Assembly: GCA_937885015.1 (NCBI GenBank)
Contig: CALAAS010000027.1
Location: 1 to 64,000, forward strand
Reading direction: 5' to 3'
DNA: 64,000 nucleotides
From: an uncultured Clostridium sp.
Lineage (GTDB): Bacteria > Bacillota > Clostridia > Lachnospirales > Lachnospiraceae
Within the stretch, counting starts at the first letter, position 1. Each line of letters starts with the position of its first letter. A program made the position numbers and the translations under genes. The notes beneath the pieces were generated by a model. That model made no database searches and was not told where the DNA came from. It saw only the letters and a program-made list of their open reading frames with translations. Shown piece after piece: positions 8,810-17,616 of this stretch.

Positions 8810-10159
8810 CTACAATCCTCTCACATACTCCTTAAATTTGCGGCCCCGCTCCTCAAAATTTTTAAACTGTCCCCAGCTGGCACAGGCCGGCGAAAGAAGA
8901 ACATTATCGCCAGGATTGGCATAGGACGCACATACCTGTACCGCCTCCAGCAAATCCTCTGCATACATGATATCCGTAAAACCATGGCGTTTTGCACACT
9001 CGGCAATTTTATCCCTGGTCTGCCCGATGAGAACCAGGTAGCGAACCTTTCCATCAAAGCTCTCGATCCATTCATCAAATTCGGAATGCTTGTCATAGCC
9101 TCCTGCAATCAGCAGCGTCGGTCCCGGCATTGCCTTGATGGCCTGCATGGCGGCATCCGGGTTTGTTCCCTTGGAATCGTTGTAATATTTTACACCAAAA
9201 CGCTCCATCACAAATTCAATCCGGTGCTCTACGGCCTCAAATTTCTTCACCGTCTCCCGGATCTTTTCCAGCGGCACTCCCATATTCATGGAAATAGCCA
9301 CAGCCGCCATAACATTCTCATGATTGTGGCGCCCCAGAATCTTCAGGTCATCAACCTTCACAATCTCCGTTATCTTCGCCCCATCATTATATACAATGCT
9401 GCCATCCTTCAGATAATACCCTTTTTCCAGCTCCTGGCAGCTGGAAAAATAAATAACACTGACCTCTTTCAGACTTTCTCCAAACTCCCGCAGCACCGGA
9501 TCTTCATAATTGAGAACGCAAATATCGCCCTCTTTCTGATTCTTCGTAATGCCTTCCTTTACCTCTATATACCGTTCCATCGTCTTATGGCGGTCCAGAT
9601 GATCCGGCGTAATGTTCAGAATCGCACTTACATTGGGATGGAAATCCATGATCGTCTCCAGCTGAAAACTGGAAACCTCTGCCACAGTAACGGAATCCTC
9701 CACCGTCTCCAGTGCATGCTCCGTATACGGATCCCCAATATTTCCCACTACAAACACGCTTTCATAGAAAGATTTCATGATTTCACCGGTCAAAGCCGTG
9801 GTCGTCGTCTTTCCGTTGGTTCCCGTAATGGCTGCGAGGCGGCCTCTGGCACAGTGGTACGCCAGCTGGATCTCGCCCCAGATCGGCACACCAGCCTCAT
9901 CCAGTACAGCTACGAACGGGGATTCCATAGGGATTCCAGGACTCACAATGGCCAACTCCACTCCCAGAAGATCTGTACGCTTTAATTCGCCCAGTACCAC
10001 CGTTACCTTGGCATCCTCGTCAAAATTCTTCTTAAGCGTTTCTTCCTCCAGCTTGTCATTTCCATCATAGAGAACCACTTCCCCGCCCTTGGCAAGAAGA
10101 AGTCTGGCAGCCGCAATTCCGCTGATTCCGGTTCCCGCTACTAATACTTTCTGACTCAT
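8810..10159 (-). CDS. murD: UDP-N-acetylmuramoyl-L-alanine--D-glutamate ligase MurD
   Basis: Cytosolic ATP-dependent ligase adding D-Glu to UDP-MurNAc-L-Ala. The 449-residue protein has an N-terminal Rossmann-type fold (VLVAGTGISGIAAARLL), the ATP loop GTNGKTTTT at about 113-121, and the family motifs HRIEFV and NDSKGTNPDA. Start chosen at the ATG at 10159, eight bases after AGGAGG. An ATG two codons earlier is too close to the ribosome site. It lies 12 bases behind mraY. Confidence 0.95.
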   Translation of the reverse strand: MSQKVLVAGTGISGIAAARLLLAKGGEVVLYDGNDKLEEETLKKNFDEDAKVTVVLGELKRTDLLGVELAIVSPGIPMESPFVAVLDEAGVPIWGEIQLAYHCARGRLAAITGTNGKTTTTALTGEIMKSFYESVFVVGNIGDPYTEHALETVEDSVTVAEVSSFQLETIMDFHPNVSAILNITPDHLDRHKTMERYIEVKEGITKNQKEGDICVLNYEDPVLREFGESLKEVSVIYFSSCQELEKGYYLKDGSIVYNDGAKITEIVKVDDLKILGRHNHENVMAAVAISMNMGVPLEKIRETVKKFEAVEHRIEFVMERFGVKYYNDSKGTNPDAAMQAIKAMPGPTLLIAGGYDKHSEFDEWIESFDGKVRYLVLIGQTRDKIAECAKRHGFTDIMYAEDLLEAVQVCASYANPGDNVLLSPACASWGQFKNFEERGRKFKEYVRGL

Positions 10160-10171
10160 ATCCATTTCCTC

Positions 10172-11128
10172 CTATAATCCTAAGTATCCAACCAGGCAAA
10201 GGATTGCCGTTATAATCGAAAATACCGCCACAACTCTCGTCTCAGACCACCCGCACAACTCAAAATGGTGATGGATGGGAGCCATTTTAAAAATCCGCTT
10301 TCCGCCGGTCTTTTTAAAATACGTGACCTGGATAATTACCGACAGGACTTCTACCAGATAAATCAGTCCCACCACCGCAATAAAAAGAGGCATCTGCATC
10401 ATAAAGGCACTGGCAGCCACAAAGCCGCCCAAAGCCAGAGATCCCGTATCGCCCATAAAAACCCGGGCCGGATATACGTTAAACAAAAGAAAACCCAAAA
10501 GACTTCCCACCACAGCTCCTGTAATAGGACTGATGCCGCTGTTCTCGCCGATGGCCACGATGGTAAAAAATGTGGCTACCAGAATGGTTACACTGGTACA
10601 CAACCCATCCAGTCCGTCTGTAAAATTCACGCCATTGTCTGTCCCCAGCGTAATGAAAAACAGGGCTGCCACAAACAGCCATATCGGAAGATTCAGATAC
10701 TGATCCGTAAATGGAATCCGCATAGCTGTGCCGATGGTCTGATTCGTCACAACATAATAGGCAAAAATCCCCGTGATCACAATCTGCCCCGCCAGCTTCT
10801 GCCCCGGCTTCAATCCCTCAGAGCGCTTCATCACAATCTTGATGTAGTCATCCAGAAAGCCAATCACACCAAAACCCACTGTCATGAAAAGAACCGGAAT
10901 AATCCGTGGATAATCCTTCATGTAAAGCAGGGAGGTAATAATAATACTGGAAAGAATCACCAGTCCTCCCATGGTGGGCGTTCCCTGTTTTTTCAGATGG
11001 GCCTGGGGACCGTCATCCCGGACCTGCTGCCCGAATTTCAGTTTGTGAAGAAACGGTATCACAATCGGGCACAGGATCGCACTGATCACAAAAGCAATGA
11101 TAACCGCCAGTATTGTCTCATTAATCAT
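10172..11128 (-). CDS. mraY: phospho-N-acetylmuramoyl-pentapeptide transferase MraY
   Basis: Ten-segment membrane enzyme that loads phospho-MurNAc-pentapeptide onto undecaprenyl phosphate, making lipid I. About 318 residues. Signatures seen: DDGPQAHLKKQGTPTMGG, the Asp-rich GFLDDYIK, NFTDGLDGL and the HHHFE motif (MAPIHHHFELCGW). The ATG at 11128 follows GAGGTG. A separate promoter lies upstream, over the end of the preceding PBP gene. Confidence 0.96.
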   Translation of the reverse strand: MINETILAVIIAFVISAILCPIVIPFLHKLKFGQQVRDDGPQAHLKKQGTPTMGGLVILSSIIITSLLYMKDYPRIIPVLFMTVGFGVIGFLDDYIKIVMKRSEGLKPGQKLAGQIVITGIFAYYVVTNQTIGTAMRIPFTDQYLNLPIWLFVAALFFITLGTDNGVNFTDGLDGLCTSVTILVATFFTIVAIGENSGISPITGAVVGSLLGFLLFNVYPARVFMGDTGSLALGGFVAASAFMMQMPLFIAVVGLIYLVEVLSVIIQVTYFKKTGGKRIFKMAPIHHHFELCGWSETRVVAVFSIITAILCLVGYLGL

Positions 11129-11226
11129 GTCACACCTCAAACTCTTATGTAATTACAGCCTTTCCGGAAACGGCTCCAGTGAAACAAACAAGGAACCGCT
11201 TCTAAAAATTAACTGCACACGTTAAT

Positions 11227-11255
11227 AGTATACGTCTTTTCCCAGGAATAATCAA
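11227..11255 (-). promoter_or_regulatory. internal promoter for mraY-murD-ftsW-murA-ftsQ
   Basis: TTGATT (11250-11255) and TATACT (11227-11232) lie 17 bases apart on the minus strand. The -35 element overlaps the stop codon of the upstream PBP gene. The leader of about 100 bases that follows contains a weak stem around TTTCCGGAAA. Confidence 0.65.
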
Positions 11256-13018
11256 CTGCCGTTTTCATCCGTCTCTTCCCGCGGGATTCCCAGATAAGGA
11301 AGAATATTCCCAAAGAGATCCCCGATCACAGGAGCTGCAATGGTTCCTCCATAATAGATCCCCTCTGGCTCATCAATGGTTATGAGGGCAATAACGCAGG
11401 GATCGTCTGCCGGAGCAAATCCGAGAAATGACGAAATATATTTTTTCAGGCTCCGGGGCAGCTTTTCGGAAGTAGCCGTCTTCCCTCCGATCCGATATCC
11501 GTCCACCCGGGCATTTTTTCCACTTCCCTCTGCCACCACCTGTTCCAGAATGTAGCGCAGCTGCTGACTGGTTTCCTCCGAAAGAATCCGTTTCTGCTCC
11601 GGAAGCGGAAATTCCCGGTACGCATTCCGCTGCGGATCCATGGTTCCTATGCCCAGATGAGGCGTAATCCGCGTTCCCCCGTTAATCAAAGACGATGCCG
11701 TGGTAATCAGCTGCAGCGGTGTGATCTGAAATGACTGGCCGAAAGATACTGTGGCCAGTTCTACCAGTCCCATATTTTCCTTCCGGTGCATGATGGTAGC
11801 CGCCTCCCCCGGAAGGTCAATCCCGGTCTTTCCCAAAAGTCCAAACTCCGAAAAATACCGGTAAAAGGAATCTACTCCCAGACGCTGTCCCACGTCAATC
11901 AGTACCGGGTTGCAGGAATTCATCATTCCCTGCAGAAAAGTTTCGCCTCCATGGCCACCTGTCTTGTGACAGCGTATTTTCCGGTCCTCCACAATACGAA
12001 ATCCGGGGCAGGAAAAAGAATCCTCCAGATCCACCGCTCCGGCCTCCAGACCAGCTGCTGCCGTAATAATCTTAAAGGTAGAACCCGGCTCATACGTATC
12101 ATTGATACAGGCATTTCTCCACATCTGATTCAGCATATCCTGCCTGGAAAGCAGGCTATTTTTCCCCCCCAGGCCCGGTATCAGGGTAAACGGATCATTC
12201 AGGTGGAATTCCGGTGCATTGACCATAGCGAATATTTCTCCGTTTTTCGGGTTCATGACAATGATCGAAACGTGGTTTGCCTTTTTTGCCTCCATAACAC
12301 GGTATGCCGCCTGCTCTGCATATTTCTGAATGTTTACATCCAGGCTGGTTACCAGGTCCTTTCCGGCTGCCGGCTCCACCCGATCCTCAGCTGCTCCGTC
12401 AATCTCCACGCCTGCTGCATCTGTCAGCGTCAGGATCAGGCCGTCCATGCCCTTCAGAACCGACTCGTACTCCACCTCCAATCCGATAATCCCCTGATTG
12501 TCTCCGCCTGTAAACCCCAGCACTCGGGATGCGAGACTGTCATAGGGGTAATACCGCCTGTAATCCTCATCCACCTTGACCCCCGCCAGATGTCTGGCCC
12601 GGACGGCATCCCCCCTCTCCTTGTCCACATTGGTTTTAATAATTTCTCTGGCTGAACGGGTTTCCACCTTCTTTTTGATGGTGTCCCGGTCAAGTCCCAG
12701 TTCCTCACTCAGTGCATCTGTAACCGCCTGCGGATCCTCGATCTGATTGTGTACGACAGAAATGGTACAGACCGTCCGGTTATCGGCAATCACGTTCCCG
12801 TTCCGATCCAGAATGCGCCCCCGGGCCGCCTTGATAGCCCGCTCCCTCTGGTGCAGATCCTCTGCCATACTGCTGTAATAGTCTGCCTGATAAAGCATAA
12901 GGAAGAACAGCCTTCCCATAAGCCCTGCCATGCACAGGCAAAATGCAATCCATAAGAATACTGTTCTTCCTCTGTGGTGTGTCTGATTCCGGCTCATACA
13001 AATTCCAGTCTGTTTCAT
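11252..13018 (-). CDS. spoVD: class B penicillin-binding protein, SpoVD type
   Basis: Membrane-anchored D,D-transpeptidase of 588 residues. One N-terminal membrane segment (about 19-42) is followed by the PBP dimerisation domain and the transpeptidase domain. SxxK is seen at 313-316 (PGSTFK) and SxN at 368-370 (SCN). The third motif reads KTA at 513-515 instead of KTG. No PASTA domain follows. It lies 28 bases behind the larger PBP gene. Its place as the second PBP between ftsI and mraY is the usual spoVD location, so a role in spore cortex synthesis is likely but not proven. The first ATG lacks a clear ribosome site; an in-frame ATG at codon 8 is an alternative. Confidence 0.8.
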   Translation of the reverse strand: MKQTGICMSRNQTHHRGRTVFLWIAFCLCMAGLMGRLFFLMLYQADYYSSMAEDLHQRERAIKAARGRILDRNGNVIADNRTVCTISVVHNQIEDPQAVTDALSEELGLDRDTIKKKVETRSAREIIKTNVDKERGDAVRARHLAGVKVDEDYRRYYPYDSLASRVLGFTGGDNQGIIGLEVEYESVLKGMDGLILTLTDAAGVEIDGAAEDRVEPAAGKDLVTSLDVNIQKYAEQAAYRVMEAKKANHVSIIVMNPKNGEIFAMVNAPEFHLNDPFTLIPGLGGKNSLLSRQDMLNQMWRNACINDTYEPGSTFKIITAAAGLEAGAVDLEDSFSCPGFRIVEDRKIRCHKTGGHGGETFLQGMMNSCNPVLIDVGQRLGVDSFYRYFSEFGLLGKTGIDLPGEAATIMHRKENMGLVELATVSFGQSFQITPLQLITTASSLINGGTRITPHLGIGTMDPQRNAYREFPLPEQKRILSEETSQQLRYILEQVVAEGSGKNARVDGYRIGGKTATSEKLPRSLKKYISSFLGFAPADDPCVIALITIDEPEGIYYGGTIAAPVIGDLFGNILPYLGIPREETDENGS

Positions 13019-13046
13019 TGGTACAGTATATTAGGAAATCAGCATT

Positions 13047-15257
13047 TTATTCCCCGGCCGCCCCCTGCGTCGGACCGGCACTCTCCGGCTGGCCAGGCGG
13101 CGTTTCCTCTCCGGCCGGACCGTCCTGGCCAATCTCCGCCGTCTGAGGCACTGTCCCATCGCTGGCAGGTCCATCCCCGCCCGAAACTTCCGCATCCGCA
13201 CCAGTCATTCCCGGCCTCGTATCCGGATAATTATAATCCTCATCCCCGGAGTCAATAAATTCCTCATCGAACGATGCCCAGGTTTCCTCCGGAGCACCGT
13301 CTGTCTCTCCGGTCTGGCTCTCTTCTGTCTCATTCCCGCCGCTTATGATGCCTTCCTCCTGGCCTGCCAGTTCTTCATTTTCCACCTGTTCCGTATCTCC
13401 GCTGGGGAACACATTCATATAGGGAAGAATCTCCCCCATGATTTTACTGGAAATCTCACTGGCAAACGTGGAATGGGCCTGTTCTTCTCCCGGAAGATGG
13501 GGTGTATCCAACACCACGTAAACCAGCACCTGCGGGTCATAGGCCGGTGCAAACCCAATGAAGGAAACCAGATAATTTTTTTCCGCACGGGGCTGTTTCT
13601 GAGCTGTGCCCGTCTTTCCGCCCACCTCATATCCAACCACCGCCGCGGCCCCGGCCGTTCCTCCATCGCCGGAAACCGTCTGATACAGGGCATTTTTAAT
13701 ATAATTGGAGGTACTTTCCGATACCGTTTCCCGCACCAGGCGCGGAGAATTCTCCCGCACCACAGATCCCTGATCGTTCAGCACCTGTCGGACCACATGG
13801 GGCTCATAATAAGAACCTCCATTGATCAGGGAGCAGTAACCGGCTGCCATCTGAATCATGGTACAGTTATAGTTCTGGCCAAAGGCATTGGTCGCAAGAG
13901 AAGCCGCGTCCATATTTTCCGCCCGATACACCAGACCGGCAGCATCGGCCTCCCCCGGCAAATCAATGCCCGTTCTGGAGCCGAACCCAAAAATATCCTG
14001 ATACTGGACAAATTTTTCTTTTCCCTCCAGCTGCACAATCCGCATCATAACCACGTTACAGGATTTCATAAGTCCCTGGGTAATGGTTAGTGGCCCATGG
14101 CCGGCACGGGCTACACAGCGGATATCCCAGTCGCCAAAATGCAGCTTTCCGCCGCACTCAAACACTTCATTTCCGGAAATCACGCCTTCCTCTATGGCTC
14201 CGGCCACCGTGAAAGCCTTCTGAGGAGATCCTGGCTCAAAGGTATCGCTGACGCAGAAGTTTCGCCACATTTTGTACCAGGCATCTGCTTTCGCCTGCTC
14301 GCTCATGGCTGCCAGCTCCTCTTCCGTATAGTATGCGCTGAGGTTATACGGATCATTCAGATCATAACGGGTTGTTGTATCCATGGCCAGAATCTCTGCC
14401 GTATTGGGATCCATGACAATAGCTGCCGCCACGTTACTGCCAATTCCATTCTGCCATTCGTCCAGATACTTCTGCACTGTTTTCTGAATATTGACATCCA
14501 ATGTTAATTCCAGCGTTTCTCCATTTCTGGCCGGCTTTACCGTCCGCTCCAGATTGGCATCACTATTGAGATAACCGTACTCCCGTCCATTGGTTCCCGT
14601 CAGAACATCATTGTAAAACTGTTCCACCCCGCCGGAGCCATTGCCGTCCTTCAAGGCAAAACCGATCACATTGCAGGCCAGGTCCCTGTAAGGATATGTC
14701 CGTTTATATTCCTCCTCAAACCAGATTCCATTGATCCGCTGGTTGCCACCCTCGTCTGTGGGGAGTTTTCGGAACTCTCTGTTTTTTTCATTCTCATAAT
14801 TTTCAAACTTTTCCTTATCTTCCACCGGAAGCTGCCTGGCGTATATGACGTACTGGCTATCCTTTTTTTCCTCAATCAGTGTTTTCAGTTCATTCCGATC
14901 GTATCCAAAACACTCCACCAGAGCATCCAGCGTCGCATCCAGATAGACGTAATTTTCATCTGTATCGAGAATCTGCTTGGGATCAATAATCAAGTTGTAT
15001 ACTTTTTCACTGACTGCCAGATACGTGCCGTTTCGATCCACAATATTTCCCCGCTTGTAGGGGATCGTGCGGCTCTCATAATCCTGGTGACTTAAAACGA
15101 TCTGGTTGTACGCCTCTCCCTGATCTTTTACCAGGCGGTAAAGCACCAGTACCAACGCAAACAAAGCCAGCGTAATTACCAATACGGTAATCGCCAGCTT
15201 TTCCTGCATATACCTCCGAAATGGTTGTCTTGGATTAGTGTTTTGGGATGTCCTCAT
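13047..15257 (-). CDS. ftsI: class B penicillin-binding protein FtsI/PBP2B with acidic tail
   Basis: Septal transpeptidase, 736 residues. Basic N-terminus, one membrane segment at about 20-43, dimerisation domain, then transpeptidase motifs SxxK 344-347 (SPQK), SxN 399-401 (SCN) and KTG in GGKTGTAQK. The last ~116 residues after NVFPSG are a low-complexity tail rich in Glu, Gly, Pro and Thr, which would lie outside the membrane; no PASTA domain is present. The start overlaps the upstream ftsL-like gene by 23 bases, with AAGG before it. An ATG at codon 17 behind CGGAGG is an alternative start. It is the presumed partner of FtsW. Confidence 0.88.
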   Translation of the reverse strand: MRTSQNTNPRQPFRRYMQEKLAITVLVITLALFALVLVLYRLVKDQGEAYNQIVLSHQDYESRTIPYKRGNIVDRNGTYLAVSEKVYNLIIDPKQILDTDENYVYLDATLDALVECFGYDRNELKTLIEEKKDSQYVIYARQLPVEDKEKFENYENEKNREFRKLPTDEGGNQRINGIWFEEEYKRTYPYRDLACNVIGFALKDGNGSGGVEQFYNDVLTGTNGREYGYLNSDANLERTVKPARNGETLELTLDVNIQKTVQKYLDEWQNGIGSNVAAAIVMDPNTAEILAMDTTTRYDLNDPYNLSAYYTEEELAAMSEQAKADAWYKMWRNFCVSDTFEPGSPQKAFTVAGAIEEGVISGNEVFECGGKLHFGDWDIRCVARAGHGPLTITQGLMKSCNVVMMRIVQLEGKEKFVQYQDIFGFGSRTGIDLPGEADAAGLVYRAENMDAASLATNAFGQNYNCTMIQMAAGYCSLINGGSYYEPHVVRQVLNDQGSVVRENSPRLVRETVSESTSNYIKNALYQTVSGDGGTAGAAAVVGYEVGGKTGTAQKQPRAEKNYLVSFIGFAPAYDPQVLVYVVLDTPHLPGEEQAHSTFASEISSKIMGEILPYMNVFPSGDTEQVENEELAGQEEGIISGGNETEESQTGETDGAPEETWASFDEEFIDSGDEDYNYPDTRPGMTGADAEVSGGDGPASDGTVPQTAEIGQDGPAGEETPPGQPESAGPTQGAAGE

Positions 15258-15717
15258 ACTGCCTTACATACTCACTTTCCGTCTTATTATAAAGAAGAAT
15301 CTGATCCTTATTGGCATATACCATGCCAAGTTCCTCTGTCGCCACCTGATAAATGTGGTCTAAATCAACGTAAGTGTCTATCCGCGTCTCCAATGCATCA
15401 TTTTCCGATTTCAGATGCTCCAGCCGAAGTTCCAGTTCTTCAATGTGATCGATCCGCGTTGTAATGGAAGACTGTATTCTCAGATAATTCATGCATAAAA
15501 ACAGGGTAGCGATCGCCGCAATGGTCAGCGCAAATACATAAGGCCCATCCATATAAAGCGCTCTCTCCCGATTCCGGCGCATCATATGGCTCCTGCGGTA
15601 TTCTTCCCGAGTACTCTGCTCTGGTCTCACTTCCTGTACAGTTCTGTTTATTTTTCTGGCGGTACTGCCGTCCACATACTGAACGGCAGACAAAGGGCTT
15701 CTTTTTCTGGCAGCCAT
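15235..15717 (-). CDS. ftsL: FtsL/DivIC-like septum protein
   Basis: Small bitopic protein of 160 residues. It has a basic cytoplasmic part to about 55, one membrane segment at about 60-82 (VFALTIAAIATLFLCMNYL), then a leucine-rich coiled coil (HIEELELRLEHLKSEN) and the family's closing stretch ATEELGMVYA. FtsL and DivIC join FtsQ in the divisome. The sequence is poorly conserved, so the call rests on architecture and position between rsmH and the PBP gene. It is ten bases behind rsmH. Confidence 0.8.
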   Translation of the reverse strand: MAARKRSPLSAVQYVDGSTARKINRTVQEVRPEQSTREEYRRSHMMRRNRERALYMDGPYVFALTIAAIATLFLCMNYLRIQSSITTRIDHIEELELRLEHLKSENDALETRIDTYVDLDHIYQVATEELGMVYANKDQILLYNKTESEYVRQYEDIPKH

Positions 15718-15726
15718 CTTGTCTCC

Positions 15727-16671
15727 TTACCTCCCTTTTTTCTCAAACACTCTCAGTTTTGCGCTTTTTGCACGTGGATTTTCTGAGATTTCCTCTTCTG
15801 CTGGCAAAACAGCCTTTCTCGTCACGACCTTCCCCTTGCTTTTCCGTCCGCAGACACAAACAGGGAAATCCGGCGGACAAACACAGGGATTTTCATTGGT
15901 CCGGAATCTGTTTTTCACAATACGGTCTTCCAGAGAATGGAATGTAATGATAGAAAGACGTCCTCCCGGTGCAAGACGATCGATCATCGTATCAATGGAA
16001 TCCTCCAGCACCCGAAGTTCCTGGTTCAATTCAATCCGAATTGCCTGAAACGTCCGTTTGGACGGATGCCCCCCTGTTGCCCGAACCTTGGCCGGTATTG
16101 CCGCCCGAATGATCTCTGTCAATTCTCCAGTGGTCTCGATCTCTTTTTCCTGTCTTGCCCTCACAATGTGCTTTGCAATATTTTTCGCAAACCGATCCTC
16201 GCCGTAATCCCGGATAATTCGAAACAACTCCTGTTCGCTGTAGGTATTTACAATGTCTTTCGCTGTCTCTGTCTTTCGCTGGTCCATCCGCATATCCAGA
16301 GGTGCATCCTCTTCCCGGTAGGTAAATCCTCGCTCTGCTGTATCCAGCTGATAAGAAGAAACTCCCAGATCCAGGTAAATCCCGTCCACCTCCTGAATCC
16401 CCAGCTCGTCCAGAACCACCGCGATATTTTCGTAATTGTTTCTTACAATAACAACCCTGTCTCCAAAGGGCGCCAGCCGCTCAGAAGCCGCCGCAATGGC
16501 ATCTGCATCCTGATCGATGCCGATCAGACGTCCGCTCTCCCCCAGCCGCTTCAATACTTCGCTGGCATGGCCGCCGCCCCCCAGGGTTCCGTCCACATAG
16601 ATGCCATCCGGCCGAATGTTCAGGCTGTCTATTGTTTCCTCCAGTAATACTGATTTATGTTTAAATATCAT
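15727..16671 (-). CDS. rsmH: 16S rRNA (cytosine-1402-N4)-methyltransferase RsmH
   Basis: SAM-dependent methyltransferase (MraW) acting on 16S rRNA C1402. The 314-residue protein starts with the family signature HKSVLLEETIDSLNI, then the SAM loop DGTLGGGGHASEVL and later GVSSYQLD and ITFHSLEDRIVK. Its ATG overlaps the mraZ stop by four bases (ATGA), so the two are translationally coupled. Confidence 0.96.
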   Translation of the reverse strand: MIFKHKSVLLEETIDSLNIRPDGIYVDGTLGGGGHASEVLKRLGESGRLIGIDQDADAIAAASERLAPFGDRVVIVRNNYENIAVVLDELGIQEVDGIYLDLGVSSYQLDTAERGFTYREEDAPLDMRMDQRKTETAKDIVNTYSEQELFRIIRDYGEDRFAKNIAKHIVRARQEKEIETTGELTEIIRAAIPAKVRATGGHPSKRTFQAIRIELNQELRVLEDSIDTMIDRLAPGGRLSIITFHSLEDRIVKNRFRTNENPCVCPPDFPVCVCGRKSKGKVVTRKAVLPAEEEISENPRAKSAKLRVFEKKGR

Positions 16672-17093
16672 ATTCCAAGACCTTCCATGTTTTCTGCGAT
16701 TTCATCCATATCATCATACACATTCTTCTCGATCCAGGTCGCCTTATTCCAGATTTCAATCCGGCTTCCCACACCTACAAGCACTACTTCTTTCTCCAGT
16801 CCCGCAAATTCCCGCAAAACAGCGGGAAGAAGAATGCGCCCCTGACGATCCACCTCACAGGCAGATGCGCCAGCCAGAAAAAATCTTGAAAACTTTCGGG
16901 CATTGGGATTTGTAAGCGGCAGCGTCCGGAGCTTTTCTTCAAAGTTTTTCCACTCGGAATTATCATACACAAAAAGACAGCCATCCAACCCCTTTGTCAC
17001 CACAAATTCGTCTCCAAGCTGCTCCCTGAACTTCGATGGGACGATCAGACGCCCCTTCGCATCGATTGTATGATTGTATTCGCCCATAAACAT
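16668..17093 (-). CDS. mraZ: transcriptional regulator MraZ
   Basis: Doughnut-shaped DNA-binding protein that controls the division cluster it heads. The 141-residue protein contains two SpoVT-AbrB-like repeats, each with a DxKGR/DxQGR motif (IDAKGRLIVPSKFRE and VDRQGRILLPAVLRE). The ATG at 17093 is preceded by AGGTGAT. Its own target repeats lie just upstream, so negative self-control of the operon is expected from what is known of the family. Confidence 0.95.
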   Translation of the reverse strand: MFMGEYNHTIDAKGRLIVPSKFREQLGDEFVVTKGLDGCLFVYDNSEWKNFEEKLRTLPLTNPNARKFSRFFLAGASACEVDRQGRILLPAVLREFAGLEKEVVLVGVGSRIEIWNKATWIEKNVYDDMDEIAENMEGLGI

Positions 17094-17120
17094 AGCCAAT
17101 CACCTGCCATCCGATGTGTT

Positions 17121-17177
17121 CCACTTTCGTTCCCTTTGGAACCATTTCACTCCACTTTACTCCACTTTCCGCCACTT
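17121..17177 (-). promoter_or_regulatory. MraZ-binding repeats
   Basis: On the minus strand the motif AAAGTGG (or the variants AAATGG and AAGTGG) recurs every ten bases, starting on the plus strand at 17142, 17152, 17162 and 17172, with a further copy at 17121. Ten-base spacing puts all copies on one face of the helix, matching published MraZ boxes (AAAGTG plus a short spacer). They lie downstream of the promoter, across the transcribed leader. Confidence 0.8.
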
Positions 17178-17185
17178 ATAGTTTT

Positions 17186-17214
17186 ATTTTAGTACATTCG
17201 TAAAAAAATAGCAA
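17186..17214 (-). promoter_or_regulatory. sigma-A promoter of the mraZ operon
   Basis: TTGCTA (17209-17214) and TAAAAT (17186-17191) lie 17 bases apart on the minus strand, about 90 bases upstream of mraZ and directly before the MraZ repeats. Confidence 0.7.
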
Positions 17215-17223
17215 GAAATATTT

Positions 17224-17251
17224 AAAAAAAGAGCCCGATAACATCTGGCTC
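17224..17251 (-). terminator. terminator of the Spo0E-like gene
   Basis: GAGCC (17231-17235) pairs with GGCTC (17247-17251), and on the minus strand the stem is followed by seven U. It ends the leftward Spo0E-like transcript just before the mraZ promoter. Confidence 0.75.
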
Positions 17252-17364
17252 CTCTAAAACACAGAGGATGACAGATATCATCCGGCTCTTCCGGCATTCG
17301 GCGCGCAGGCAAAACTGCCCCGCGCCTTTCATTTTTCATACTCCTGTCACAGGTACAAAAAATC

Positions 17365-17520
17365 CTAGAAACCTGCTGCCACATATTTGTTCAGCAGCTC
17401 GTCCAGCTTCACACTGAGCTGGTAAATCACACCGTAAGATTCTTTTTGATCGATACTCTGATTCAGTTTCTCCCGTACTTCCTCGATCTCTCTTACCATC
17501 TCTTCTCTCGCGTTCGCCAT
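17365..17520 (-). CDS. Spo0E-like sporulation regulatory protein (51 aa)
   Basis: A very small gene with AAAGGAG eight bases before the ATG. The 51-residue protein is helical and ends with QLSVKLDELLNKY, which resembles the SQxLDxLI-xx-Y signature of Spo0E-type aspartyl phosphatases. That family removes phosphate from Spo0A~P and delays sporulation. The charged first half can form the first helix of the usual two-helix hairpin. It is monocistronic, with its own promoter and terminator. A perfect Spo0A box lies upstream of the promoter, which fits a feedback loop. Family assignment rests on a short motif and should be read as likely. Confidence 0.72.
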   Translation of the reverse strand: MANAREEMVREIEEVREKLNQSIDQKESYGVIYQLSVKLDELLNKYVAAGF

Positions 17521-17568
17521 CTTATTTACTCTCCTTTTGTTGAATCTTTTATGTAATGCCGTACTTAC

Positions 17569-17597
17569 ATTTTAAGTCCTGATTCCTCAAAAATCAA
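17569..17597 (-). promoter_or_regulatory. sigma-A promoter of the Spo0E-like gene
   Basis: TTGATT (17592-17597) and TAAAAT (17569-17574), 17 bases apart on the minus strand, about 50 bases upstream of the start codon. Confidence 0.6.
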
Positions 17598-17616
17598 ACA
17601 AATTTGGACGCGTTTA

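Noticed and set aside
8690..9985. Long rightward open frame over ftsW-murD
   Set aside because: Antisense shadow of murD; no ribosome site and no recognisable motif.
17265..17300. Second stem near GGATGA/TCATCC between mraZ promoter and the Spo0E-like gene
   Set aside because: Short and without a U-run; it adds nothing beyond the clear terminator next to it.
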